A DNA stretch of 64,000 bases from assembly GCF_000092825.1 (NCBI RefSeq), contig NC_014168.1, forward strand, positions 2,905,946 through 2,969,945. The letters run 5' to 3'. The translations under genes were made by a program, and so were the position numbers. The notes under the pieces are model-generated. The model was given only the letters and a program-made list of their open reading frames with translations. It searched no databases and had not been told where the DNA came from. The stretch comes from Segniliparus rotundus DSM 44985. Lineage in GTDB: Bacteria; Actinomycetota; Actinomycetes; Mycobacteriales; Mycobacteriaceae. This document shows positions 1 through 7,759 of the stretch, piece after piece (position 1 is the stretch's first letter; every line of letters starts with the position of its first letter).

Positions 1-1
1 C

Positions 2-1078
2 GGGCCGATCAGCAGAGAGACGACCGTTGCCGAGCTGTGGGAGAAGTTCCGCGAGTCCTTGGCGATGCGGGGCGGTTCGGTGAGGACCATCGACACCTAC
101 AGCGGCGCCGCGAAGAAGATCACTGCGGCGCTCGGCGGGGTGCGCTTGCACGAGTGCGACCCGCTGACCCTCTACAACTTCCTGCTCGCTCTCACACCCG
201 ACGCGGCGCACACCTGCCGGTCGGTGCTCTCGGGCATGTTCGAGCTCGCGATAGCCGGTAGGGCGATAGAGCGCAATCCGGTCAAAGACACGCCCAGCAC
301 CGCGAAGACCGCGCGGGGCCGCAAAGGGCAGGGCAAAGCGCGCAAGCGCCCGCGAGCGCTGGAACCGGCGCAGTCCCAAGACCTCATCCGGCAACTCAGG
401 GAGTCCGAACTGCCTTGTCCTCCGGTGTCTAAGGGCGGCAAGCAGGTCAAGCCCAAGGGCTACTGTCCGACCGTGAAGGACTACGCGGCGGGCGCCGACC
501 TGGCAGACGTGTTCGTGATGTTCGCCGGAACCGGGCTGCGGATCGGGGAACTGCTCGGACTGCTCTGGTCCGACATCGACCTCAAAGAGAAGACGCTGAC
601 CCTTAGCGGCAAGGTGACGCGCGGCAACGGTGTCGGCCTCATTCGTGAGGAGTTCACCAAGAGCGAGGCTGGCGATGAGCGGATCTTTGCCCTGCCGCCC
701 AAAGCGGTCGCCATGCTCGCTGAGCGCAAAAAGCGCCAGGCCCTCACAGCTCCGCACGGCTTCGTCTCTGCCACAAAGATTCAGAAAGACGCGGAACTGT
801 TGCCGCTCGTCTTCCCCGCCGCCAACGGGGCGCTTCGCGACCCCTGCAACACGCAGCGCCAGTGGCGACGGGTCCGTGTGGCGCTCGGATTGGAATGGGT
901 CACCTCGCACACCTACCGCAAGACCACGGCCACCAGCATCAAAGAGGCCGGATTCGACGACCTGGCCGCGTCCGACCAGCTCGGCCACGCCCACGTCTCT
1001 GTGACGCAGAACGTCTACTACGGCAGGAACAAACTGCGCCGCGAAGTGGCCGACGTCCTCGACAAAAACATAGGGTGA
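2..1078 (+). CDS. Tyrosine recombinase / phage-type integrase (5' truncated by window edge)
   Basis: Site-specific recombinase that would insert or excise an element by a tyrosine-linked strand exchange. The frame is open from base 2, upstream of the first in-window ATG at 59, so the start lies outside the window. The N-terminal core-binding domain (about the first 100 visible residues) is followed by the catalytic domain: TGLRIGELLGL carries the first catalytic Arg, SHTYRKTTATS the His-x-x-Arg pair, LGHAHVSVTQ the second His, and NVYYG the nucleophilic Tyr near the C-terminus. The gene ends 90 bases before, and points at, the 3' end of a tRNA-Arg gene, the standard arrangement for a tRNA-integrating phage or ICE. 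Family assignment is secure; the element type is unknown. Confidence 0.93.
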   Translation, partial: GPISRETTVAELWEKFRESLAMRGGSVRTIDTYSGAAKKITAALGGVRLHECDPLTLYNFLLALTPDAAHTCRSVLSGMFELAIAGRAIERNPVKDTPSTAKTARGRKGQGKARKRPRALEPAQSQDLIRQLRESELPCPPVSKGGKQVKPKGYCPTVKDYAAGADLADVFVMFAGTGLRIGELLGLLWSDIDLKEKTLTLSGKVTRGNGVGLIREEFTKSEAGDERIFALPPKAVAMLAERKKRQALTAPHGFVSATKIQKDAELLPLVFPAANGALRDPCNTQRQWRRVRVALGLEWVTSHTYRKTTATSIKEAGFDDLAASDQLGHAHVSVTQNVYYGRNKLRREVADVLDKNIG

Positions 1079-1143
1079 GCCGAATCGTTTCTGTTGGGTT
1101 TCTGTTGGGAAGTTCCATTTTCCCAGGCCGGACCAGCATGGCG

Positions 1144-1166
1144 AAACACTGCCTGAGCAGGCGTTT
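1144..1166 (-). terminator. Weak hairpin after tRNA-Arg
   Basis: Read on the minus strand just past the tRNA, aaacgcctg-ct-caggcagtgttt folds into a short imperfect stem flanked by A and T runs. It could end the tRNA transcript. The stem is only about five good base pairs plus the A/T flanks. Confidence 0.35.
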
Positions 1167-1168
1167 CC

Positions 1169-1245
1169 TGGTGACGCCAGCAGGACTCGAACCTGCGACC
1201 TAGAGATTAGAAGGCTCTTGCTCTATCCAACTGAGCTATGGCGCC
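1169..1245 (-). tRNA. tRNA-Arg (anticodon TCT)
   Basis: Reads AGA codons. On the minus strand the 77-nt gene starts GGCGCCA and ends TGGCGTC plus ACCA, so the acceptor stem closes (one G-U) and CCA is encoded. The D-arm has GCTC...GAGC, the anticodon loop is CTTCTAA, and the T-arm is GCAGG-TTCGAGT-CCTGC. The innermost anticodon-stem pair (31:39) is a C-U mismatch. Its 3' end faces the integrase gene, so it is the likely attachment site of the element to the left. Confidence 0.95.
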
Positions 1246-1333
1246 ATGCGAAAGAAGATTCTACCCGCCCGGCCCCGCGCAGCGCGGTCGGCGCGGGCGC
1301 AAGCGCCTCCAGTTGCCCTGTTACCGTGAGCGT

Positions 1334-2164
1334 GTGCATTATTTCGCTGGCAAAGTGGTTGTGGTCACCGGCGCGGCTTCAGGCATCGGCCGGGCGTTGA
1401 GCATGGAATTGGCCCGTAGGGGCGCGAAGCTCGCGATCAGCGATGTCGACGCCGATGGGCTTGCCGAGACCAAGCGCCTGCTTGAAGCCGAAGGCGCGCA
1501 TGTCCAGGCCGACCGGCTCGACGTCGCGGAGGAGCAAGCGGTGTTCCTCTACGCCGACAAGGTCAAGGAGCATTTCGGGGTGGTGCACCAGGTGTACAAC
1601 AACGCGGGCGTCACTTTTCTGGGGAATTTCGAGAAAAGTTCCATCAAGGACATCGAGCGCGTCGTCGACATCGACTTTTGGGGCGTGGTCTACGGCTCCA
1701 AGGCGTTCCTGCCGCATCTCATCGAATCCGGCGCGGGGCACATCGTGAATGTGTCGAGCGTTTTCGGGCTTTTCTCCGTGCCGAGCCAAACCGCGTACAA
1801 CGCGGCGAAGTTCGCGGTGCGCGGGTTCACTGAGTCGCTGCGCCAGGAGCTGCGCGCCGCGCGCCGTCCGGTGCGGGTGACCACCGTCCACCCCGGCGGC
1901 ATCAAAACCAATATCGTCAACAACGCCGTGTTCGACGAGAACTACGACGGGGCAAGGTCGATGCGCCTGTTCCATAAGATCGCCCTCACCTCGCCCGAAC
2001 GCGCCGCGAATATTATTCTCAACGCCGTCAGCAAAGGCCGCGCGCGCGTGCTCGTCGGCCCGGACGCCAAATTCCTCGACCTGTTCGTGCGGGCGACTGG
2101 TTCCTGGTACCAGGGCGTTATGGGCTTTGTTGTCGACCGGATGATTCCCAAGAGCACATCCTGA
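1334..2164 (+). CDS. Short-chain dehydrogenase/reductase (SDR)
   Basis: NAD(P)-dependent oxidoreductase of the classical SDR family; substrate unknown. I take the GTG at 1334, which gives 276 aa with the Rossmann fold starting at once (FAGKVVVVTGAASGIG, glycine-rich TGxxxGIG). Upstream in-frame starts would overlap the tRNA. The NNAG motif (YNNAGV), the catalytic Ser region (VNVSSVFG) and YNAAK (Tyr-x-x-x-Lys) are all present. The C-terminal third varies in such enzymes and does not reveal the substrate. The gene stands alone, followed by a hairpin at 2171-2198. No clear Shine-Dalgarno lies before the GTG, so the start is the weakest part of the call. Confidence 0.88.
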   Translation: MHYFAGKVVVVTGAASGIGRALSMELARRGAKLAISDVDADGLAETKRLLEAEGAHVQADRLDVAEEQAVFLYADKVKEHFGVVHQVYNNAGVTFLGNFEKSSIKDIERVVDIDFWGVVYGSKAFLPHLIESGAGHIVNVSSVFGLFSVPSQTAYNAAKFAVRGFTESLRQELRAARRPVRVTTVHPGGIKTNIVNNAVFDENYDGARSMRLFHKIALTSPERAANIILNAVSKGRARVLVGPDAKFLDLFVRATGSWYQGVMGFVVDRMIPKSTS

Positions 2165-2170
2165 ACCCGT

Positions 2171-2198
2171 GGGCCTGCGTTCGTCAGCGAATAGGCCC
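2171..2198 (+). terminator. Hairpin after SDR gene
   Basis: GGGCCT...TTCG-tcag-CGAA-t-AGGCCC forms a two-part stem seven bases after the SDR stop. There is no T-run, only a short A-rich stretch, so it is a probable but not canonical terminator. Confidence 0.45.
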
Positions 2199-2285
2199 GA
2201 CAAAACCATCGCGAGCTCAAATCGGCTAGAATAGACAAGATCCCGACAGATGTTCGGGCGACGCTCAAACGCGAAGGAGAACGCC

Positions 2286-2483
2286 ATGAGCTTTTCTGAC
2301 AAAGCAGAAGAATTCGGCGGCAAGGCCAAAGAGGCCGTCGGCGACTTGACCGACGACGACAAACTCAAGGCCGAGGGGAAAGCGGACCAGGCTTCCTCGA
2401 AAATCAAGCAGGCAGCCGAGGAAGTGGCCGACAAGGCCAAGGACGCCGTCGAGAACATCAAGGACAAACTGAGCGGCAAGTAA
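2286..2483 (+). CDS. CsbD-like small stress protein
   Basis: A 65-aa, very hydrophilic, Lys/Glu/Asp-rich protein of the CsbD-like family, whose members are general-stress proteins of unclear biochemistry, in several bacteria controlled by alternative sigma factors. It contains the family pattern of repeated amphipathic blocks (KAEEFGGKAKEAVGDLT, then KAEGKADQASSKIKQAAE, KAKDAVENIKDKLSGK). The ATG at 2286 is preceded by gaaggaga at 2273-2280, which decides the start over the upstream in-frame ATG at 2250. A TAGAAT box at 2227-2232 could be its -10 element. It stands alone between the SDR gene and the end of polA. Confidence 0.85.
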   Translation: MSFSDKAEEFGGKAKEAVGDLTDDDKLKAEGKADQASSKIKQAAEEVADKAKDAVENIKDKLSGK

Positions 2484-2598
2484 ACCCTCCCTCTCTGTGT
2501 TTGTGCTGTTTCTGTGTTCGCCCTTATTTCTGCGCCCGGCCTGTTTCTGCGCCGGGCATATTTCTGTGCGCGGCCAGGACCGGCGGGCGCGAGGGCCC

Positions 2599-2670
2599 GC
2601 TCATGGGCGGCGCAGTCCCAGCCGCTCATGGGCGGCGCAGTCCCAGCCGCTAATGGGCGGCGCAGTCCCA
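2599..2670. repeat. 25-bp tandem repeat derived from the polA 3' end
   Basis: Nearly three copies of a 25-bp unit (tcatgggcggcgcagtccca plus gccgc) start at 2601, 2626 and 2651. The last copy encodes the C-terminal residues and stop codon of polA (minus strand); the other two lie just downstream of it. Only the copy inside polA has taatg in place of tcatg, which supplies the TAG stop. Confidence 0.85.
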
Positions 2671-5361
2671 GTTCGGCCCGAAACCGACCGAAACGTCCAT
2701 GGGGACCGACAACTCGATCGCCGAGCCCATCTGCTCCGCCACCAGGGCGGCGAGCTCGTCCTGCTCGCCCTCCGCGACTTCGAGCACCAGCTCGTCATGC
2801 ACCTGCAAAAGCATCCGCGAGCGCATGTTCCGCGCCGCGAGGGCTTCTGCCACATGGATCATCGCGACCTTGATGATGTCCGCCGCGCTGCCCTGGATCG
2901 GGGCGTTGAGCGCGGCCCGCTCCGCCACCGCGCGCTGCTGCTGGTTGTCGCTCGTCAGATCCGGCAGATAGCGCCGTCGCCCGAACAGGGTCTCCGTGTA
3001 GCCTTTGCGCCGCGCCTCCTCGACCACTTCGCGCAGATAGTCGCGGACCCCGCCGAATCGGGCGAAATAAGCCTCCATTTGGGCTTTGGCCTCTTCGCCT
3101 GAGACGCCGAGCTGCTGGGCGAGGCCGAAGGCGGACAAGCCGTAGGCAAGGCCGTAGCTCATTGCCTTCACCCGTCGCCGCAGCTCCGCCCCCACCTGGT
3201 CGATCGGCACGCCGAACGCGCGCGAGGCGACGAAATTGTGCAGGTCCTCGCCGGTGCGGAAGGCTTCGATGAGCCCTTCGTCCCCGGAGAGGTGCGCCAT
3301 GATCCGCATCTCGATCTGCGAGTAGTCGGCGGTCATCAGGGCCTCGTGCCCCTCGCCGACCACGAACACGCCTCGGATGCGCCGCGCTTCCTCGGTGCGG
3401 ACGGGAATGTTCTGCAAATTGGGGTCCGTGGAGGACAACCGGCCGGTGGCCGCCACATCCTGGCGGAACGTGGTGTGGATGCGGCCGTCGGGGCCGACCG
3501 CCTTGATGAGGCCCTGCGCCGTGGTCATCAGCCGTGTCGCGTCGCGGTGCTCCAGCAGATGCGAGAGGAACGGGTGCTCGGTGCGCTCGAAGAGCCACTG
3601 CAAGGCGTCCGCGTCCGTGGTGTGCCCGGTCTTGGTCTTCTTCGTCTTCGGCATGCCGAGCTCGTCGAAGAGCACCACTTGCAGCTGCTTGGGCGAGCCA
3701 AGGTTGATCTCTTTGCCGATCACCGCGTACGCGGATTCAGCCGCTTGTTGCACCCGTGCGCTGAAGTCCGCGTGCAGACCGGCCAACGCGTCCTGGTCCA
3801 CCGCGATCCCGGCTTCCTCCATCGCCCCGAGGACAAAGGTGAGCGGCAGTTCCATCGTGTGCAACAAGTCGGCGGAACCGGCTTTGGCGAGCACGTCGTC
3901 CAATGCCTCGCCGAGTTCCCGGATGGCGGCCGCCTCACTGACCGCGCCGTTGGCCTCCGCGTTGTCATCCTGCTCCGCGTCCAGGAGCGAGAGCTGCTTC
4001 TGCCCGCTGTCGTCCGGGCCGAGCTGGCGGCGCAGATAACGCACAGCGAGGTCGGGAAGCTGGAAGCTGCGCTGCCCCGGACGGGCGATGTACGCGGCGA
4101 GCCCGATGTCCGTCGTGACCCCGGCGATGGAGAATCCTTGGCCCCTGAGCGCGTGCGCCGCCCATTTCGCCTCGTGGAACGCTTTCGGCGCAGCGGGATC
4201 GGCCAGCCACGCCCCGAGCGCCGCCGTGTCGTGCGCAGTGAGCGCTTCGGTCTTGATCGCCGCCCCGGACCCGTCGGGGCTGGCGACCGCGATGAGCCAC
4301 GCCCGTCCGCCGTCTTTGAGCGGCGTGCCGCCGCCCCCCGAGGGCACCGCGTCGCCGTGCACCGCCACCCCGCAGCGCTCCCCCGTCCTGGCGTGCTCGT
4401 CGAGCCACGCGCCCACCTGCCCGGGGGCGAGCAGCTCCCCGGCAATGTCAAAACCTTCTTCGGCCTCTGGCTCCACGGCGCTGAGCGTCGCGAACAACCG
4501 GTCGCGAAGCACCCGGAACTCCAACTGGTCGAAGAGCGCGTGGACTTGGTCCCGGTCCCATTGCCGGCGCTCGAGCTCGGCGAGCGAATGCCCCAACGGC
4601 ATATCGCGGACCAACTCGGTGAGCTGGCGGTTCTGCCGCACCTGGTCGAGGTGCTCGCGCAACGCCTGGCCGGTTTTCCCGGGCACCTCGTCGGCCCGCT
4701 CCAAAAGCTCGTCGAGCGAATTGTAGGCGCGCACCCAGCTCGCCGCGGTTTTCTCGCCGACTCCGGGGATCTTGGGCAAGTTGTCGCTCGGGTCGCCGCG
4801 CAGCGCCGCGAAGTCCGGGTATTGCGCGGGCGTGAGACCGTACTTCTCCTGCACCTGCTCCGGGGTGTAGCGGACCAGGTCCGAAACCCCCCGATTCGGG
4901 TACAGCACAGTGACGTCCGGGGTCACGAGCTGCAGCGCGTCGCGGTCTCCCGTCATGATGAGCACCTGGTAGCCCTGCTCTTGGGCTTTGGTGGCGTACG
5001 TGGCGATGACGTCGTCGGCCTCATAGCCCTCATGGGCCTCCACCACGATCCCCAGCGCGCCGAGCACCTCCTTGATGAGCTCCACTTGCGCGGGGAAGGA
5101 CTCCGGCGACTTCGACCGGTTCGCCTTGTACTCGGGGTACATCTTGGCGCGGAAGGTCTTGCGGGACACGTCGAACGCGACGGCGAGGTGCGTGGGGTCT
5201 TCATCGCGCAACAGATTGATGAGCATCGAGACGAAGCCGTACACGGCGTTCGTCGTCTGCCCGGCGGCCGTCTGGAAATTCTCCTCCGGCAAAGCGTAGA
5301 ACGCGCGGAAAGCGAGCGAATGCCCGTCGAGCAGGAGGAGTTTATGCTTCGCCGAGGTCAC
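2650..5361 (-). CDS. polA: DNA polymerase I
   Basis: Fills gaps and replaces RNA primers in replication and repair. The 903-aa length equals that of the mycobacterial enzyme. The 5'-3' exonuclease domain covers about residues 1-300 (LLLDGHSLAFRAFYAL; MTGDRDALQL; PGVGEKTA). A degenerate 3'-5' proofreading domain follows, without the usual acidic exo motifs. The polymerase domain has motif A (DYSQIEMRIMAHLSG), motif B (RRVKAMSYGLAYG) and motif C (LQVHDELVLEV). The start is a GTG at 5361. The C-terminus ends WDCAAH, close to WDAAAH of M. tuberculosis PolA as I recall it, so the end is natural even though it lies inside a small tandem repeat. pdtaR lies directly upstream on the same strand. Confidence 0.98.
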   Translation of the reverse strand: MTSAKHKLLLLDGHSLAFRAFYALPEENFQTAAGQTTNAVYGFVSMLINLLRDEDPTHLAVAFDVSRKTFRAKMYPEYKANRSKSPESFPAQVELIKEVLGALGIVVEAHEGYEADDVIATYATKAQEQGYQVLIMTGDRDALQLVTPDVTVLYPNRGVSDLVRYTPEQVQEKYGLTPAQYPDFAALRGDPSDNLPKIPGVGEKTAASWVRAYNSLDELLERADEVPGKTGQALREHLDQVRQNRQLTELVRDMPLGHSLAELERRQWDRDQVHALFDQLEFRVLRDRLFATLSAVEPEAEEGFDIAGELLAPGQVGAWLDEHARTGERCGVAVHGDAVPSGGGGTPLKDGGRAWLIAVASPDGSGAAIKTEALTAHDTAALGAWLADPAAPKAFHEAKWAAHALRGQGFSIAGVTTDIGLAAYIARPGQRSFQLPDLAVRYLRRQLGPDDSGQKQLSLLDAEQDDNAEANGAVSEAAAIRELGEALDDVLAKAGSADLLHTMELPLTFVLGAMEEAGIAVDQDALAGLHADFSARVQQAAESAYAVIGKEINLGSPKQLQVVLFDELGMPKTKKTKTGHTTDADALQWLFERTEHPFLSHLLEHRDATRLMTTAQGLIKAVGPDGRIHTTFRQDVAATGRLSSTDPNLQNIPVRTEEARRIRGVFVVGEGHEALMTADYSQIEMRIMAHLSGDEGLIEAFRTGEDLHNFVASRAFGVPIDQVGAELRRRVKAMSYGLAYGLSAFGLAQQLGVSGEEAKAQMEAYFARFGGVRDYLREVVEEARRKGYTETLFGRRRYLPDLTSDNQQQRAVAERAALNAPIQGSAADIIKVAMIHVAEALAARNMRSRMLLQVHDELVLEVAEGEQDELAALVAEQMGSAIELSVPMDVSVGFGPNWDCAAH

Positions 5362-5380
5362 TGGGCCAGTCTATGCGCAG

Positions 5381-6091
5381 CTATTGATCGGACGAAGGGC
5401 GTGGGGCGTCCGCGGGGAACCGTTTGCGCGGCCGCTGTTTGCGCGCAGCCTGCTCCCCGAGCTCCGCGAGCGGCTCCGCGCCGTCCGGGTTCTTGTTGTT
5501 GAGCGTTGCGATGACTGTTTCCGCCACGGCTTTCATCGACTCGCGGCGGTCCATCGCCGAACGCTGCAGCCACTTGAAGGCTTGGGCCTCGGTGAGCTTG
5601 TGCGTCTCCATGAGCAAGCCCTTGGCCTGGTCGACTATTTTGCGGGCTTCCAGACGTTCATGCAGGGTCAGCACTTCTTTTTCCAGCGCGACAAGTTCCT
5701 CGAACCGGCTCACCGCGAGTTCGATCGCAGGAGCGAGGTCCGCCTGGGTGAAGGGCTTGAGCAGATACGCCAAGGCGCCCGCGTCCCGCGCGCGCTCCAC
5801 CATTTCCCGTTGGCTGAATGCGGTCAAAATCACCACGGGCGCGATCCGGCCCTTGGCGATCTCCCACGCGGCGTCAATGCCGTCGCGCACCGGCATCTTC
5901 ACATCCATGATCACCAAATTGGGGCGCAACGAGACGGCCAAGTCGACCGCGGACTGACCGTCGGCGGCCTCTCCGACCACCTCATAGCCCTCTGCTGTGA
6001 GCATCTCGACAAGGTCGAGGCGGATGAGCGCCTCGTCTTCGGCGACCAACACCTTCAGTGGCCCAGCTTGGGTTGCAGCTCCCTCGCCCAA
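5381..6091 (-). CDS. pdtaR: Response regulator with ANTAR RNA-binding domain (PdtaR type)
   Basis: Two-component response regulator acting on RNA: a receiver domain (VLVAEDEALIRLDL; phospho-acceptor Asp in LVIMDVKMP; Lys in LLKPFTQ) followed by a C-terminal ANTAR domain (ARKIVDQAKGLLMETHKL, then AFKWLQRSAMDRRESM). ANTAR domains bind paired hairpins in nascent mRNA and act by antitermination. It resembles M. tuberculosis Rv1626 through most of its length and sits next to polA, as there. I prefer the TTG at 6091, spaced eight bases after gagagg; a TTG at 6109 has no ribosome site. The tail after the ANTAR domain (NPDGAEPLAELG...) is longer than in mycobacteria. No histidine kinase gene is nearby. 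Confidence 0.93.
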   Translation of the reverse strand: MGEGAATQAGPLKVLVAEDEALIRLDLVEMLTAEGYEVVGEAADGQSAVDLAVSLRPNLVIMDVKMPVRDGIDAAWEIAKGRIAPVVILTAFSQREMVERARDAGALAYLLKPFTQADLAPAIELAVSRFEELVALEKEVLTLHERLEARKIVDQAKGLLMETHKLTEAQAFKWLQRSAMDRRESMKAVAETVIATLNNKNPDGAEPLAELGEQAARKQRPRKRFPADAPRPSSDQ

Positions 6092-6190
6092 TGTTCTCGC
6101 CTCTCTCAAAATAGATCACGGCAGCTCCTTGTCGGCGCCGCCGCGATTGCGATACGCACCCTACTCTATGACAGAAGAAGCTATGCCGTG

Positions 6191-7078
6191 TCAAGCCCAC
6201 CGTTTGAGAAGAGAAACCCCTTCACGAAGGCGTTCGACATATTCGGCGAGCGGCTGATGGGTGAACTCCACGCAACTGCTCGGAGACTGCGAGGCCGAGG
6301 AGACGGAGATGATGCGGGGGTCCGCGCCCGGGGCGAGCTCGACGTAGATCATCAGGTCCCGGCTGAACGCCGTGGCGGTGCCCAGGCGGATGCGCTGGCT
6401 GCCGTACGCGGGCCAGGAAGCCTGACGGTCGTACCAGTTCCCGATGACCCGCAGCCCCTCCTTGAACAGCGCGAGCACTTCCTGGGCGGTGTCCTGCGTG
6501 AACCACACATCGGTGCGAGCGCCGTCGTCCGCGACGAATTTGGAGAGGACCAGCGGCTCGTGCCCCTCAGCGTGCTCCGCGCAGAGGACGAGCTCCCCGC
6601 CCCGCACCCGCACGGAGGCGAGCTCCCGATGGTCGATCTGCGGTTCCTGCTCTTCGAAAAGCTCCTGCGCCGTCTCAGGCAATTCCGAGAGAGCATCCGC
6701 GGGACCGGCTTCTGCCCTGCGGTAAAACTCGGCGGCCAGCTCGTTGCTCGGAATCGACGCGAGACAAGCGCGCTGGGCGAGCCTGCCCATGTCCGCTTCG
6801 TCGATGTAGCCGCAGAGCACGAGGAGATCGCCGTATTCCGAGCCAGTGACCTCGGCCATGAGCCGCAGCTCTTCGAGACTGGGCAGGTCCCCGTCCTCGG
6901 CCCACCGGACTTGCCGGTACAGGCTGATCCCGGTGAGGTCGGCGATCCGCTGCTGCGTGAGGTCGCACTTGCACTTGGCGCGCGCGAACCACGTCGCCCA
7001 TTCCGTCCGCTGCTGCGGCCGCTTGACCACGACCTGGCCATGGTGCAACGTCCTGATATCGGCTTTGCGCCTTGTCAT
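6191..7078 (-). CDS. HTH (XRE-like) domain protein of unknown function
   Basis: A 295-aa cytosolic protein. Residues about 30-85 look like a lambda-repressor/XRE-type helix-turn-helix (TQQRIADLTGISLYRQVRWAE, then PSLEELRLMAEVTG), so DNA binding is likely. The remaining 200 residues are not recognised. They contain a mixed alpha/beta region (RVRGGELVLCAEHAEGH, DVWFTQDTAQEVLALF) that may sense a ligand, but no catalytic motif is visible. The start is the ATG at 7078 after cgagag. It lies upstream of pdtaR on the same strand with a 99-base gap. The call rests on the HTH pattern only. Confidence 0.75.
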   Translation of the reverse strand: MTRRKADIRTLHHGQVVVKRPQQRTEWATWFARAKCKCDLTQQRIADLTGISLYRQVRWAEDGDLPSLEELRLMAEVTGSEYGDLLVLCGYIDEADMGRLAQRACLASIPSNELAAEFYRRAEAGPADALSELPETAQELFEEQEPQIDHRELASVRVRGGELVLCAEHAEGHEPLVLSKFVADDGARTDVWFTQDTAQEVLALFKEGLRVIGNWYDRQASWPAYGSQRIRLGTATAFSRDLMIYVELAPGADPRIISVSSASQSPSSCVEFTHQPLAEYVERLREGVSLLKRWA

Positions 7079-7559
7079 CTCTCGATACTACGACCAGGGC
7101 GCGGATACCGCATGTCAGAGAAAGAAATGCGGTGAGCGGTTCTGAGGCGGCCATGGCGCGCCGCCCTCGAGCAGGGGACCGAAAAACCCAGGTTCCGCAA
7201 GGGCCTTCCTCTATGTCGTCCGTATGCGGAGGGAACAATCTGAACGTTGCCCGCCCCATCAGGAGCAGGGCCGTGGTCGCGGCAGACCGTCCAGCGGGGC
7301 CGTGCGGGCAAGGACGGCCACACCGGGAACAAGGTCCGCGGGGCGACGGCGGCGGGCCTTGGACCCACGTCCGCGAACTGCGGCGAATCCTCCTAGCCGC
7401 CCTTGCTTCTGCTGAGGCCTCTGGCCCGCTGACGGCTCGGGCGGATACGGACGGGACACCCCGAGAAACTGCTGCAACGACCCCAGAATTCACCCAGAAC
7501 AGCAGAAATCCCCACGCGAAATCATTTTCACGCAAGGATTCCCGCAGCGATCGTCGAAG
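7079..7559. other. Gene-free stretch between HTH gene and tRNA
   Basis: About 480 bases without a convincing gene. Open frames here have poor codon composition and run through the tRNA. It must contain the promoter of the minus-strand HTH gene and the 3' flank of the minus-strand tRNA. I see no repeat, hairpin or recognisable RNA in it. Confidence 0.5.
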
Positions 7560-7632
7560 TGCCTCGGGTGGGATTCGAACCCACACTGTACGGGTTTTGA
7601 GTCCGTCGCCTCTACCGTTGGGCTACCAAGGC
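7560..7632 (-). tRNA. tRNA with anticodon CAA (nominally Leu), short variable loop
   Basis: The 73-nt minus-strand gene folds as a cloverleaf: acceptor GCCTTGG with CCGAGGC (one U-G pair), D-stem GCC/GGC, anticodon loop CTCAAAA (CAA) and T-arm GTGGG-TTCGAAT-CCCAC; CCA is not encoded. The anticodon predicts leucine (TTG codons). Ordinary tRNA-Leu has a long variable arm, but here it is only five nucleotides (ACAGT). The innermost anticodon-stem pair is an A-C mismatch. Either this is an unusual tRNA-Leu or a tRNA-like gene of other use. Confidence 0.85.
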
Positions 7633-7759
7633 CTGTGCGACGTTCGAGTTTAGCGGAAGACGTGGCTTTTGGCGAACAGGTCGCGCAAGGCGCCGGACGG
7701 GACGGGCAAGGCGGTGACGAGCAGGGGATGACAAGCAGGGTGTAGTAGCCTCGATCCTG

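Larger units (their letters stand above)
1..1168. mobile_element. Edge of an integrated element (integrase side) next to tRNA-Arg
   Basis: The integrase gene, its 90-base 3' flank and the 3' end of the tRNA-Arg gene form the int-att arrangement of an integrated prophage, ICE or plasmid. The body of the element must lie to the left. The flank holds an 11-bp tandem repeat (tttctgttggg twice, about 1088-1109). The attachment core itself cannot be located without the other end, where a copy of the tRNA 3' end is expected. Confidence 0.5.

Noticed and set aside
2497-2600. Degenerate repeats rich in tttctg between csbD and polA
   Set aside because: Loose 16-17 base similarity only (tttctgcgcc, tttctgtgcg); too irregular to call a defined repeat or CRISPR, and no spacers are present.
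3238-5502. 754-codon plus-strand frame opposite polA and part of pdtaR
   Set aside because: Antisense to conserved genes; no family resemblance.
7072-7653. 193-codon plus-strand frame between the HTH gene and the tRNA
   Set aside because: It runs straight through the tRNA and has no domain, ribosome site or convincing codon pattern.
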